A DNA stretch of 64,000 bases from an uncultured Alistipes sp. (GCA_910584485.1 CAJUAV010000001.1:186001-250000); one strand, 5' to 3'. Counted from the first letter of the stretch, positions 1 to 8,950 are shown. Numbers and translations are program-made. The notes: generated from the sequence alone by a model not told the origin.

Positions 1-2885
1 ACGGTGGCCTCTTCGAGCGAACGCCCCTCCTCGAAGAAGAGCCGGTCGGCGTATTCGACCACCAGGATGGCGTTCTTGGCCGAGAGGCCGATGAGCATCA
101 CGAGCGAAATCTGCAGGTAGATGTCGTTCACGAAGAGCGGACGGGCCAGGTGGGCGGCCCCCGTGAAGAGCAGCGCGCCCAACACGGCGATCGGTACGCT
201 CAAGAGGATCGCCAGCGGCAGCTTCCACGACTCGTAGAGGGCCGCCAGCGCCAGGAAGACGATCAGCAGCGTGACGACGTAGAGCATCCCGCCCCGTCCC
301 GAGGCGGAGGCCTCCTGAAACGAGACGCCGCTCCAGGCGATCCCCACGTCGGCGGGCAGCAGCTCGGCGGCCGTACGGCGCACGGCCTGCATGGCGGTAG
401 CCGTCGAGGCGTCGCGCGCGGGATCGATCGTAAGCCCGATCGAACGGTAGAGGTTGAACTGGTTGATGTAGCCCGCACCCACCGTGTCGGCCACCTCGAC
501 GAGCGTCGGCATCGGAATCGCCTCGCCCGACGAGGAGGTCACGTAGTAGCTTTCGAGCGACTCGCGGCCGATGCGGTAGGCGGGCGCCGCCTGCAGATAG
601 GTCTGGTAGAGGCGGCCGAAGCGGGTGAACGAGCCGATGTAACGACCGCCGAGGAAGGTCGACAGGTTGTCGTAGAGCGTTTGCAGGTCGACCCCGCGCG
701 CCAGCACCTGTTCGCGGTCGACCTTCAGCCGCCGCTTCGGGATCCCCGCGTTGAAGGGGGTGGTGACGGAGGCGATCGAGGGCTCTTTCGAGAGGGCTTC
801 GATGAGGCGGTCCGTCTCGCGGGCCAGATAGGCCGTGCCGTTGCCGCCGAGGTCCTGCACCTCGACCGAGATGCCCGACGTGACGCCGAGCCCGGGGATC
901 GAGGGCGGAATGACGGCATAGCAGAGGGCGTTCGGAACGGCCGCATACAGCAGCTCGTCGAGGCGGTCGGCGATCTGCATCGCCGTGAGGCTGCGTTTGC
1001 GATAGTCGACCAGCGAGACGAAGATCACGCCGCTGTCGGTCGAGGCCGTGCCCGAGAGCATGTTGCGGCCCGCGGCGTAGGCCGTCGAGGCGACCTCCGA
1101 AAGGCTGCGGATCGCCGCGTCGGCCTCGGCCATCGCCTCGCTCGTGACTTGCAGCGAGGAGGCTTCGGGGGTGGTCACGAGGACCATCAGATAGCCCTGA
1201 TCCTCCTCGGGCAGGAAGCCCGCGGGGAGCCACCGCCACAGCGCGGCGATCGCCCCCAGCGTGACGGCGACGAAGATTCCCGTGCGGGCCAGGTGGCGCA
1301 TGAAGGTCGGCGTGAAGGCGGCGTAGCGCTGCGTCCGACGGGTGAACCAGTGGTTGAAGCGGCCGAAGAATCCGCGGGCGCTCTTCGCGGCGGGCCGCAG
1401 CAGCAGGGCGCACAGCGCGGGCGAGAGGGTCAGCGCGTTGAAGGTCGAAAGGACCACCGAGACGGCGATCGTGATCGAGAACTGGCGGAAGAGCAGCCCC
1501 GTGATGCCGCCCGTGAACGATACGGGGAGAAAGACGGCCAGCAGGACGACGGTCGTGGCGATGATCGGCGAGGCGACCTCGCGCATCGCTTCGAGAGCGG
1601 CGGCACGGGGTGCGAGCCCCGCGGCCATCTTCACCTGCACGGCCTCGACGACGACGATCGCGTCGTCGACCACCAGGCCGATCGCCAGCACGAGTCCGAG
1701 CAGCGAGATGATGTTGATCGAGAAGCCGAGCAGCGGGAAGAGGGCGAAGGCGCCGACGAGCGAAACGGGAATGGCCACGAGCGGGATCACCGTCGCGCGC
1801 CAGTCCTGCAGGAAGAGGTAGATGATCGCCACGACCAGCACCAGCGCGATGAGCAGCGTGCGGAAAATGTCGCGGATGCCTTCGCGGATCGAGGTGGTGG
1901 TGTCGACGATCTTGGCCGCGGCCACGCCGTCGGGGAAGCGCTCGCCCAGTTCGCCCATCGCCTTGCGGACCGATGCCCCGACCTGCATGGCGTTGCTCCC
2001 GGGCTCCTGGTAGACCACCACGAGGGCCGTCGGCCGATTCTCGAACCGCGAGCTGACGCCGTAGCTTCGGCTCCCCAGCTGCACGTCGGCCACCGCGTCG
2101 AGGCGGATCTGCTCGCCCGAGGGGGTCGTATGGACGATGATGCGGGCGAACTCCTCGGCCGTGGCCAGCTGCGGCGGCAGGGTCACCGTGTAGGTGTGGA
2201 CCGTTCCTTCGGGGGCGGGCTCTGCGCCGAACTGCCCCGCGGGGTAGATGCCGCTCTGTACGCCGATCGCCGAGGCGATTTCGTCGACCGTGATGCCGTA
2301 GTATTTCAGCACGTCGGGCTTGAGCCAGACGCGCATGGCGTATTCCGAGGCCCCCATGATTTCGATCTTGCCCACGCCGCCGATCCGCAACAGAGCGTTC
2401 TGGAGGTTGATGTAGGCGTAGTTCGACAGCCACTCCCCGTCGTAGCGGCCGTCGCTATAGAGGGCGTAGACCATCAGAAAACCCGTCATGGTCTTCTGTG
2501 TCGTCACCCCCTGCCGCGTGACGGCCTCGGGCAGCTGCGCCGTGGCGGCGGCCACGCGGTTCTGCGTGAAGATGGCGTCCAGATCGGGGTCGGAGCCGAT
2601 TTCGAAGGTCACCTGAAGGGCCATCGTGCCGTCGTCGGCCGAGGTGGCCTGCATGTAGAGCATGTCGTCCACGCCCATGATGCTCTGGGCCAGGGGCGTG
2701 GCGACGGCGTTGTTCACCGTTTCGGCGTCGGCGCCCGCATAGGAGGCCGTCACCTCCACGACGGGCGGGGTGATGTCGGGATACTGCTCGACCGAGAGAC
2801 TCGTGAGTGAGACGAGCCCCAGCAGCACGATCGCCAGCGCGAGCGCCATGGCGAAGACGGGGCGGTTGACGAAAAAGCGTTCCAT
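1..2885 (-). CDS. RND efflux permease, AcrB/HAE1 type (C-terminus cut by window edge)
   Basis: Inner-membrane proton-driven pump subunit of a tripartite multidrug-type efflux system. The ATG at 2885 opens MERFFVNRPVFAMALALAI, the usual RND start with the first membrane helix. About 961 codons are present out of the family's usual 1030-1060, so the last helix or two lie left of base 1. A GLVVDDAIVVVE stretch (bases about 1640-1690) is the TM4 motif carrying the paired proton-relay aspartates. The start lies 3 bases after the stop of the adaptor gene, so the two are one operon with the adaptor first. An outer-membrane TolC-type gene would be expected next, outside the window. Substrate cannot be told from sequence. 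Confidence 0.95.
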   Translation of the reverse strand, partial: MERFFVNRPVFAMALALAIVLLGLVSLTSLSVEQYPDITPPVVEVTASYAGADAETVNNAVATPLAQSIMGVDDMLYMQATSADDGTMALQVTFEIGSDPDLDAIFTQNRVAAATAQLPEAVTRQGVTTQKTMTGFLMVYALYSDGRYDGEWLSNYAYINLQNALLRIGGVGKIEIMGASEYAMRVWLKPDVLKYYGITVDEIASAIGVQSGIYPAGQFGAEPAPEGTVHTYTVTLPPQLATAEEFARIIVHTTPSGEQIRLDAVADVQLGSRSYGVSSRFENRPTALVVVYQEPGSNAMQVGASVRKAMGELGERFPDGVAAAKIVDTTTSIREGIRDIFRTLLIALVLVVAIIYLFLQDWRATVIPLVAIPVSLVGAFALFPLLGFSINIISLLGLVLAIGLVVDDAIVVVEAVQVKMAAGLAPRAAALEAMREVASPIIATTVVLLAVFLPVSFTGGITGLLFRQFSITIAVSVVLSTFNALTLSPALCALLLRPAAKSARGFFGRFNHWFTRRTQRYAAFTPTFMRHLARTGIFVAVTLGAIAALWRWLPAGFLPEEDQGYLMVLVTTPEASSLQVTSEAMAEADAAIRSLSEVASTAYAAGRNMLSGTASTDSGVIFVSLVDYRKRSLTAMQIADRLDELLYAAVPNALCYAVIPPSIPGLGVTSGISVEVQDLGGNGTAYLARETDRLIEALSKEPSIASVTTPFNAGIPKRRLKVDREQVLARGVDLQTLYDNLSTFLGGRYIGSFTRFGRLYQTYLQAAPAYRIGRESLESYYVTSSSGEAIPMPTLVEVADTVGAGYINQFNLYRSIGLTIDPARDASTATAMQAVRRTAAELLPADVGIAWSGVSFQEASASGRGGMLYVVTLLIVFLALAALYESWKLPLAILLSVPIAVLGALLFTGAAHLARPLFVNDIYLQISLVMLIGLSAKNAILVVEYADRLFFEEGRSLEEAT

Positions 2886-2888
2886 CGG

Positions 2889-4007
2889 CTATCGGGCGGA
2901 GGTTACGGGTTCGATCTTCATCCCCTCGCGCAGCTTGGGCGACTGCGCCGCCACGATGCGTTCGCCCGCCTCGAGGCCGCTGACGATGCGCCAGCCGTCG
3001 CCGACGGTGCCTCCCGTCTCGACGCGGCGGAAGAGCAGCGTGTCGTCGGGCTGCACGACCCACACGGAGCTGACGCCCTGCGCCTGGCTGACGCTGCGCA
3101 GCGGCACGACGATCTCGTCGCGCAGCGGCCCCACGTTGGCCTCGACGCGCGCGAACTGCCCGGGTTTGAGCGACTGCTCGGGGTTGGGGAACTTGACGAC
3201 GATCACCAGCGTGCCGGTGGCCGTCGAGACGTCCTTGCGCGTGTAGCCGTAGTGCCCCTCGTAGGGATAGGCTACGTCGTCGGCCAGCGTCAGCCGGATG
3301 TCCGACAGCAGGTCGTCGTTGTCGTAGATCGTCGGTCGGTTGCCCGCGTAGCGGAGGTAGTCGCTCATCGGGATCGCCAGATCGACCGAGAGGGTGTCGA
3401 TGTTCGAAATGGTCGTCAGGACCGTAAACTGGCTCCCGGGACCGACGAAATCGCCGATGTGGGCGTTGCTGCCGCTCGCGATGCCGTCGATGGGGGAGAG
3501 GATGCGCGTGTAACCGACGTTCAGACGGGCGTTGCGCAACGCCTGACGGGCCGAGCGGACGGCGGCGTCGGCCGCCTCGTGCCGCGCCGTGTACTGGTCG
3601 AGCTGCGCGCGGCTGATGGCGTTCATGGCCGCCAGGGGCACGGCGCGTTCGTAGTTGTTGCGCGCCTCGATCGCCTGCGCCTCGGCCGATTGCAGCGACG
3701 CTTCGGCCGAGAGCATGTCGGTCGAAAGCTGGCTCGGGTCGATCGTATAGAGCACCGCCCCCTTGCGGACGGGCTTGCCGCTTTCGAACTGCTTGGTGAG
3801 CAGGTAGCCGCTCACGCGCGGTTGGATCACGGCGTCGAAATTGCTTTGCAGGTAGCCGATGAAGCGCATCCGCTGCGGCAGCTCGCTCGCGCCGACCTCG
3901 ATCACGTCGAGGCGGAGCGGAGGGGGCGTCTGTGCGGTGCGGCGATCGGAGGGGCGGTTGCAGCCTGCCGCGAGCAGCGGCAGCAGAAGGGCGAACAGTC
4001 GGTACAT
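2889..4007 (-). CDS. RND efflux periplasmic adaptor subunit (lipoprotein)
   Basis: Membrane-fusion protein of 372 aa that links the RND permease to an outer-membrane channel. The N-terminus MYRLFALLLPLLAAGC is a lipoprotein signal peptide with lipobox LAAGC, so it should be lipid-anchored. Then come a biotinyl-lipoyl half (about 50-85, around VIQPRVSGYL), an alpha-helical hairpin (about 90-150) and a second lipoyl/barrel half. Conserved RILSPIDG at about 172-179 marks the second half. It ends 3 bases before the permease gene. A small hairpin with an 8-T loop sits upstream at 4061-4078. No clear TAnnTTTG box was seen upstream. Confidence 0.93.
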   Translation of the reverse strand: MYRLFALLLPLLAAGCNRPSDRRTAQTPPPLRLDVIEVGASELPQRMRFIGYLQSNFDAVIQPRVSGYLLTKQFESGKPVRKGAVLYTIDPSQLSTDMLSAEASLQSAEAQAIEARNNYERAVPLAAMNAISRAQLDQYTARHEAADAAVRSARQALRNARLNVGYTRILSPIDGIASGSNAHIGDFVGPGSQFTVLTTISNIDTLSVDLAIPMSDYLRYAGNRPTIYDNDDLLSDIRLTLADDVAYPYEGHYGYTRKDVSTATGTLVIVVKFPNPEQSLKPGQFARVEANVGPLRDEIVVPLRSVSQAQGVSSVWVVQPDDTLLFRRVETGGTVGDGWRIVSGLEAGERIVAAQSPKLREGMKIEPVTSAR

Positions 4008-4127
4008 CTCTTTCCGTTTTGTCCCGAACGCGGGGCAAAAAACGTACCGCGCAGCGGATCAGCCCTTTTTTTTGGGCTCCGAATGCGTTTTTAGGGACGT
4101 TCGCCCTTGGATTTTCGAATCTTTTTA

Positions 4128-4135
4128 TATCTTTG
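4128..4135 (+). promoter_or_regulatory. Bacteroidota -7 box for the Hc1-like gene
   Basis: TATCTTTG fits TAnnTTTG exactly, with a TTG at 4107-4109 18 bases upstream as the -33 element. The start codon is 30 bases downstream. Confidence 0.75.
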
Positions 4136-4165
4136 CCCCGAGTAACCCTTAAAATTCACGATACG

Positions 4166-4342
4166 ATGAAAGAACTCGTTGAAAAAATCAATGCACAGTA
4201 TGAGGTGTTCGCCGAGAACGCGGCAGCACAGGTAGAGAAGGGCAACAAGGCCGCCGGCACGCGTGCCCGCAAGGCTGCCCTGGAGCTCGCGAAGCTCATG
4301 AAGGATTTCCGCAAGGTATCCGTAGAAGAGGCCAAGAACTGA
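4166..4342 (+). CDS. Histone H1-like (Hc1 family) small basic protein
   Basis: 58 aa, beginning MKELVEKINAQYEVFAENAA. It is rich in Lys, Ala and Glu, with a basic middle (KGNKAAGTRARKAALE) and a predicted all-helical fold. This matches the short Hc1-like proteins common in Bacteroidota, thought to bind DNA. I chose the ATG at 4166 because it follows a consensus promoter and leaves a normal 30-base leader; the longer upstream reading frame lacks any family similarity. The gene stands alone, with its own promoter and a strong terminator. The chromatin role is inferred from the family, not shown here. Confidence 0.82.
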   Translation: MKELVEKINAQYEVFAENAAAQVEKGNKAAGTRARKAALELAKLMKDFRKVSVEEAKN

Positions 4343-4367
4343 TTCGCGCCGCAAGGCGACAGATAAA

Positions 4368-4400
4368 GGCCGATCCCGCAACGGGATCGGCCTTTGTTTC
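4368..4400. terminator. Intrinsic terminator between Hc1-like gene and PEtN transferase
   Basis: Perfect 11-bp stem GGCCGATCCCG/CGGGATCGGCC with a CAA loop, followed by TTTGTTT. It can serve both converging genes, since an A-rich run precedes it for the minus strand. Confidence 0.85.
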
Positions 4401-4419
4401 GTTCGTGCGGGAGGACGGA

Positions 4420-6129
4420 TCAGTCGACGGCGATGCCCGCGCGGCGGAAGACCTCGTAGTCCGCCTCCTCGAGCCCCGTACGGCTGAAGCGCACCGCCTC
4501 GTTGTGGTCGTTCAGATAGCGGCGCGGCGCCCGACGGTCGTAGTCGAAGCTCACGAGCGAGGCGCTGCGGTCGCAATACCTACCCTCGATCGAGGCGATG
4601 TCGGCCATCGTGTGGTACATGAAACGGGTCGTCGCGGGCGCCGAGGCGTTCGCTTCGGCCGCGGCGGCCTTCTCGGGAAAGAGCTGCCGGTAACGCTCCG
4701 AGAACCAGCTGAACGAAGCCACGTGCAGCTGGTAGGCGGTCGTCGTGGGCGAGGCGTGCAGGAAGCGGCCGCGGCTGTCGTCGAAGAGGTCCTCGCCGTG
4801 GTCGGCGCAGTAGAGGAGGGCCGACGCCGTCTCGGACAGCGAGCGCAGGTAGTCGATCGTGGCGGCCAGGAAAGCGTCCGTGTAGCAGATCGAGTTGTCG
4901 TAGGCGTTGCGCAGCGCCTCGCTGTTCTGCGGACGGATCGCCGTATCGGGATCGGGCACGAAGCGGGCGTAGGAGCGCGGGTAGCGGCAATGGTAGCTGA
5001 AATGCGACCCGTAGCAGTGGAGGATGAAGAGGATCTTGCGCGAGGAGCTGCGTTCGACGGCCTGTTTCATTTCGTCAAGCAGCTGCATGTCGAGGCGCGG
5101 TTCGCCGAGGTAGCGGATGTGGCGGGCGTCGCGCGCCAGGTTATCGATCATCGCCCCCTGCCGCGACTGGTTCGAGATGAAGTGCGTCTCGAAGCCCGCC
5201 GCGTTGAAAAGGGCGGGCAGCCCCTTGCGGCGGTAGATCTCCTCATGCTCGTTCGTGTCGACGGACGAGAGGAAGAGCGGTACGCTCTTGTGGGTCGTAT
5301 TGCTCTGCGTGAGGACGTTGCGGTGGAGGATCAGATCGTCGATCCGCTTCAGGCAGGGGTTGGTCGGGCGGCTGTAGCCGTAGAGCTGCCAGTTCATCGC
5401 CCGCGAGGCTTCCCCGATCACATAGACGTAGATTTCGCGCTCGGCGGGGACGACCGTCCGGCGGGCATGGAAATCGAAATCGGCCGTCGTCTGCCCGAAG
5501 CGGAGGCTCTTGCGCAGCTCCGAGCCGCTCACGTAGACGTTGTAGCCGACGTTGATCGGGAAGACCTCGTCGCGCAGCACGTGGTCGCTCGTGCGGTAGG
5601 CGGGCCACAGCGCGAGAACGCCGAGGCCGAAGATCGCGGCCCCCGAGAGGCCGATCGTCTTGCGGGCCGTCGTCGAAAGGGTCCGCTTCCGACCGATTTC
5701 GCGCGCCGCGAGCCACAGCAGCGGCAGGTAGAGCGCCGCGACGAAGAGGACGGCGGGGTAGATGTTCCCGAGCAGTTCGGTCGCCTCGCCCGGGTTGGTC
5801 GTGATGACGTTCGTGAGCATGTCGGCGGCGACGATCGAATTGCCGAAGAGGTAGAGCAGCACGATCTGAAAGGCGCCGAAGAAGAGGAACGGGAAGCCGA
5901 GCCAGATCATGATGCCCGAGCGGCGCAGCGCGACGCTCCACATCATGTAGAAGCCGAGCGGCAGCAGAATCAGCGCCTCGGTGCTCCAGAGCGGGTAGTG
6001 CTCGGTCGTCGCCAGGATGAGGTTCGGCAGGATGGTCGCCGCAACGAAGGCCAGCGCCAGCGTCGTCGGGAAACGGCTGTGGCTCTTCCGCGGCGTCGAA
6101 TCGTTGAAGCGGTAGACGAGTTGTTGCAT
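4420..6129 (-). CDS. Phosphoethanolamine transferase, sulfatase-fold (EptA/CptA-like)
   Basis: Inner-membrane enzyme, 569 aa, expected to move phosphoethanolamine from phosphatidylethanolamine onto a lipid A or other envelope sugar in the periplasm. The N-terminal third (about 20-175) holds roughly five membrane helices. The rest is the alkaline-phosphatase-like catalytic domain: VYVIGEASR supplies the metal-binding Glu, SNTTHKSVPLFLSS holds the candidate Thr nucleophile, CADHGEDLFDD gives the Asp-His pair, and GRFLHASP gives a further His. Family members usually read GETxR rather than GEASR. The gene is the last of an operon, starting 9 bases after the barrel protein gene. The exact acceptor is unknown. 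Confidence 0.87.
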   Translation of the reverse strand: MQQLVYRFNDSTPRKSHSRFPTTLALAFVAATILPNLILATTEHYPLWSTEALILLPLGFYMMWSVALRRSGIMIWLGFPFLFFGAFQIVLLYLFGNSIVAADMLTNVITTNPGEATELLGNIYPAVLFVAALYLPLLWLAAREIGRKRTLSTTARKTIGLSGAAIFGLGVLALWPAYRTSDHVLRDEVFPINVGYNVYVSGSELRKSLRFGQTTADFDFHARRTVVPAEREIYVYVIGEASRAMNWQLYGYSRPTNPCLKRIDDLILHRNVLTQSNTTHKSVPLFLSSVDTNEHEEIYRRKGLPALFNAAGFETHFISNQSRQGAMIDNLARDARHIRYLGEPRLDMQLLDEMKQAVERSSSRKILFILHCYGSHFSYHCRYPRSYARFVPDPDTAIRPQNSEALRNAYDNSICYTDAFLAATIDYLRSLSETASALLYCADHGEDLFDDSRGRFLHASPTTTAYQLHVASFSWFSERYRQLFPEKAAAAEANASAPATTRFMYHTMADIASIEGRYCDRSASLVSFDYDRRAPRRYLNDHNEAVRFSRTGLEEADYEVFRRAGIAVD

Positions 6130-6138
6130 AAGTTCGGG

Positions 6139-7350
6139 TTAAAAGGCCTCGTTGATCGAGAGCAGGAAGCCGCTCGTATCGCGACCGAAGCCGTAGTCCA
6201 TGCGTACGTTGACGCGTTTTTTCAGCTCCCAGCGCAGGCCGAGGCCGTAGTTGGGCAGCGTCTCGCGCCAGCGGAAACGGTCGACCTCGCTGAAGACATT
6301 GCCCGCGCCGAGCCAGGCGACGCAGCCGATGCGGCCGCGGATGTGCTGGCGCAGCTCGACCTGGCACGTGACGAGGCAGTTGTCCGTGTAGCGTCCTTCG
6401 TAGTAGCCGCGCATGCGCTCGTTGTTGCCCATGCGCGCCAGCATCGGCCAGGGGGTGCCGGCCGAGTTGAATTCGCCGTAGAGGTCGAAGGCCAGCAGCG
6501 CGCCGCGCCACACCTTGCGATAGGCGTCGGCGATGCAGACCGTGCGCCAGAGCGCGCGGCCGCAGTTGCCCAGTCCGCGGGCGAAGAAGATCTCCTGAAG
6601 GCTCAAATAGATGCCGCGCGAGGGATTGGGAATGAAATCGCGCGAGTCGTATTCGACCATCGCGCCGAGGCCCGTGGCCGTATAGGCGAGGTGCTCGCGG
6701 CGGATGTAGTCGAGCCCTGTCTCGCTGAATTTGCGCCCCTTCGCATGATCGAAATGGAGGATGACGCCCGCATAGGTATCGGTGAAGATGCGATGCTGGT
6801 AACGGGCCGTGATGCGGTAGCGCTGCTCGACGTAGTCGGTCGGCTCGTTGTGGCGGCCCGCCTTGTAGCCGATGCCCCACAGATCGCGCGGTGCGGAGGA
6901 GAAAGAGAGGTTGTAGAGGAGGCGCTGGCGGTTTTTCGGGAAGATCGTGTTGCCCGTCACGCCGAAGGCGTAGAAGCCCGAGGTCGAGACGTTGGCGAAG
7001 ATCGAGATGTCCGAGGGCGGGGTGACCGTGTCGCGGCGGTCGAAGCGGTAGAGCCCCGCGGCCAGCAGGCCGATGCCCAGTTCGGTAGTCTTCGAGTAGC
7101 TCGGTCCGCCTGCGAAGGTGATATCGATCTTCTTCTCGCGCGAGCGGTCGACGGCCGAGTTGCCGAAATAGTCGATGAAGCGACGCAGGAAACCCCGTCG
7201 CACCGAATCGGGCCGCTCGGGGTTCGATACGATGAACGGGGTGTTCCGAAAGGGATCGGAAGAGGCGGCGGGCGACCGTTCGGGCTGCGTCTGCGCCTTT
7301 CCGACGCAGAGGCTGCCCGCCAACAGCAGCGTCAGCAACGCGCGCTTCAT
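6139..7350 (-). CDS. Outer-membrane beta-barrel, bacterial surface antigen (Omp85/BamA C-terminal) type
   Basis: 403 aa with signal peptide MKRALLTLLLAGSLCVGKAQ. No POTRA repeats are visible; nearly the whole protein is barrel. RMRGYYEGRYTDN (about residues 310-322) resembles the VRGF/Y motif in Omp85 family loop 6, and the chain ends in Phe (INEAF), as outer-membrane barrels do. Short POTRA-less members occur widely in Bacteroidota; their function is mostly unknown. It sits between a YtfJ-like gene (7 bases upstream) and the phosphoethanolamine transferase (9 bases downstream), so an envelope role is likely. It is too short to be BamA itself. Confidence 0.78.
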   Translation of the reverse strand: MKRALLTLLLAGSLCVGKAQTQPERSPAASSDPFRNTPFIVSNPERPDSVRRGFLRRFIDYFGNSAVDRSREKKIDITFAGGPSYSKTTELGIGLLAAGLYRFDRRDTVTPPSDISIFANVSTSGFYAFGVTGNTIFPKNRQRLLYNLSFSSAPRDLWGIGYKAGRHNEPTDYVEQRYRITARYQHRIFTDTYAGVILHFDHAKGRKFSETGLDYIRREHLAYTATGLGAMVEYDSRDFIPNPSRGIYLSLQEIFFARGLGNCGRALWRTVCIADAYRKVWRGALLAFDLYGEFNSAGTPWPMLARMGNNERMRGYYEGRYTDNCLVTCQVELRQHIRGRIGCVAWLGAGNVFSEVDRFRWRETLPNYGLGLRWELKKRVNVRMDYGFGRDTSGFLLSINEAF

Positions 7351-7357
7351 GCCTCGG

Positions 7358-7867
7358 CTAACGATATTGGTCGAGCACCTTGTAGAAGGCCTCCTTATCG
7401 GCCTCGGTCAGCTCGCCCTTGCGCTCGAAGACGATCTCGCCCTCTTTGGTCACGAAGAGCAGCACGAAGAGGTTGTTGCACTTGCCCAGCCCCCAGGCGG
7501 TCTGCAGCGCGCGCTCCTGGTCGGCGAGCACGAGGGCGCCGTTCTTGGCGGTGCGCTTGCGGGCCATCGAGCGGACGGTGGCGTTCGGCAGCCACGTATC
7601 CTTGAGGTTCAGGATGCCGAAAGCGGTGATCCCGTCGCTCTTCGCGCGGCCGTTCTCCTCCAGTTCGTAGGTGAAATCCTCGTTCTGCTTGTGCCGGTCT
7701 GGATCGATATAGAAGATCAGCAGGTGCTTTTCGCCCCAGTTGGGCAGGAGGGTCTCCTTGCCGTCGAGCGATTTGAGCGTAACGTTGTCCACCTTGCGAT
7801 GCGGCTCCTGCGCCAGCACGGCCACCGCCAGCAAGAGCGCGGCGACCTGTAATACGATGCGTTTCAT
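7358..7867 (-). CDS. Secreted thioredoxin-fold protein, YtfJ-like
   Basis: 169 aa from the ATG at 7867, which gives a clean signal peptide (MKRIVLQVAALLLAVAVLAQ). An upstream in-frame start at 7918 lies before the probable promoter and is rejected; 7876 is possible. The mature part has SLDGKETLLPNWGEKHLLIFYIDPD, a thioredoxin-like strand-helix pattern, but no CxxC, so it is not a redox thioredoxin. The C-terminal half (ALVLADQERALQTAWGL ... GEIVFERKGELTEAD) resembles the YtfJ family, whose role is unknown. It is first gene of an operon with the barrel protein and the phosphoethanolamine transferase. Confidence 0.66.
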   Translation of the reverse strand: MKRIVLQVAALLLAVAVLAQEPHRKVDNVTLKSLDGKETLLPNWGEKHLLIFYIDPDRHKQNEDFTYELEENGRAKSDGITAFGILNLKDTWLPNATVRSMARKRTAKNGALVLADQERALQTAWGLGKCNNLFVLLFVTKEGEIVFERKGELTEADKEAFYKVLDQYR

Positions 7868-7893
7868 AGGCGTCATAAGAGAAAAATACGCTG

Positions 7894-7901
7894 CAAAGGT
7901 A
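7894..7901 (-). promoter_or_regulatory. -7 box for the YtfJ-like operon
   Basis: Minus-strand TACCTTTG (fits TAnnTTTG), 26 bases upstream of the chosen ATG. It lies inside the longer alternative ORF, which supports the shorter start. Confidence 0.7.
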
Positions 7902-7936
7902 ACCTTTTTTTCCTGCACCGAACGACCGGACAGCGA

Positions 7937-8383
7937 TTATTTTTGTTCCGTATGGGATGGATTGTCGTTATGCGTGCTTTTCCCGTGATGCAGCGCGGCT
8001 TCGGGGGCATAGGCCCCGCCGCCCGCGATCCAGAGGAAGACGAAGATGCCGATCCAGAGGAATTTCACTTCGTCGAAATGGGGATAGCCGCCGCGCAGCT
8101 GGTCGACGGCGAATCCCAGGGCGAGCAGCGCCGCCGCACGACGCACGCCGACGCCGATCATCAGCAGCACGGCCAGGAAAGTCTGCGCCGCGGCGAGCAG
8201 GGCGAACGAGGCGCGGTTGCTGATGAAGAGCAGCGAGGGGTAATCGTCGATGATTTCGTTGTAGGTCTGCATCTTGCCGATGTTGTGGAGCAGCAGCACG
8301 CTGCCGATGAAAAGACGCAGGTAGAGAATCGCCGCATCCGTGTGGCGATAACGTTCCAACAATTTCCGCAGTCGCTTGGTCAT
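7937..8383 (-). CDS. DoxX family membrane protein
   Basis: 148 aa with four predicted membrane helices (about 17-35, 60-78, 82-98, 108-125). The pattern LRLFIGSVLLLHNIGKM near residue 22 and the following helices match DoxX/DoxD-like proteins, a family of small quinone-linked or unknown-function membrane proteins. The C-terminus is hydrophilic and His-rich. It is divergent from the tyrosine phosphatase gene, with about 76 bases between the starts. It probably forms its own unit, because the next gene has its own promoter. Confidence 0.8.
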   Translation of the reverse strand: MTKRLRKLLERYRHTDAAILYLRLFIGSVLLLHNIGKMQTYNEIIDDYPSLLFISNRASFALLAAAQTFLAVLLMIGVGVRRAAALLALGFAVDQLRGGYPHFDEVKFLWIGIFVFLWIAGGGAYAPEAALHHGKSTHNDNPSHTEQK

Positions 8384-8447
8384 GTCCGTCGGGCCTGCAA
8401 TCCGTGTGCCGAACGGTTCGACGGTTGCTTTCGCCGAAGACTTTCGC

Positions 8448-8455
8448 TATCTTTG
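8448..8455 (+). promoter_or_regulatory. -7 box for the tyrosine phosphatase gene (start codon 4 bases later)
   Basis: TATCTTTG with TTG at 8425-8427. The ATG at 8460 begins only 4 bases after the box, so the transcript may be leaderless. Confidence 0.72.
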
Positions 8456-8459
8456 CAGC

Positions 8460-8933
8460 ATGAAACGACTCCGCATCCTTTTCGTCTGCCTCGGAAACAT
8501 CTGCCGTTCACCGGCGGCCGAGGCCGTTTTCCGCCGCCTGGTCGACAAGGCGGGACTCTCCGACCGCATCGAGATCGACTCGGCGGGGACCTACGGCGGT
8601 CATGCGGGAGAGCTGCCCGATCCGCGGATGCGGGCGGCGGCCTTCCGCCGCGGCTACGAGCTCACGCACCGCGCCCGACCGATTCGCGAAGAGGATTTCA
8701 ACCGCTTCGACCGCATCCTCGTCATGGACGACTCGAACTACGAACGGGTCCACCGCCTCGCCCCCTCGCGCCGCCATGCCGAGAAGATCGACCGCATGAT
8801 CGCCTTCTGCAAGACGGACCGCACCTACGTCCCCGATCCCTACTACGAGGGGCACGAGGGGTTCGAGCTGGTGCTCGATCTGCTGGAGGAGGGGTGTGCG
8901 GCGCTGCTCGAAGAGGTGCGGCGGGAGCTGTAA
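8460..8933 (+). CDS. Low-molecular-weight protein tyrosine phosphatase
   Basis: 157 aa cytoplasmic phosphatase. The P-loop VCLGNICRSP (about 9-18) has the CxxxxxR signature with its nucleophile Cys, and DPYYEGHEGF (about 122-131) contains the general-acid Asp of the DPY motif. Length is normal. In bacteria these enzymes often counter tyrosine kinases of exopolysaccharide export, but no such kinase gene is nearby. The ATG at 8460 was chosen because it directly follows the promoter and gives the standard LMW-PTP N-terminus MKRLRILFVCLGN. The 28 codons upstream have no similarity. Confidence 0.93.
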   Translation: MKRLRILFVCLGNICRSPAAEAVFRRLVDKAGLSDRIEIDSAGTYGGHAGELPDPRMRAAAFRRGYELTHRARPIREEDFNRFDRILVMDDSNYERVHRLAPSRRHAEKIDRMIAFCKTDRTYVPDPYYEGHEGFELVLDLLEEGCAALLEEVRREL

Positions 8934-8950
8934 ACCAACCTTGGCATAAA

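Noticed and set aside
150..2810. 886-codon plus-strand open frame opposite the RND permease
   Set aside because: The minus strand clearly encodes an RND pump with conserved motifs; the antisense product is low-complexity Arg/Gly/Asp-rich with no family.
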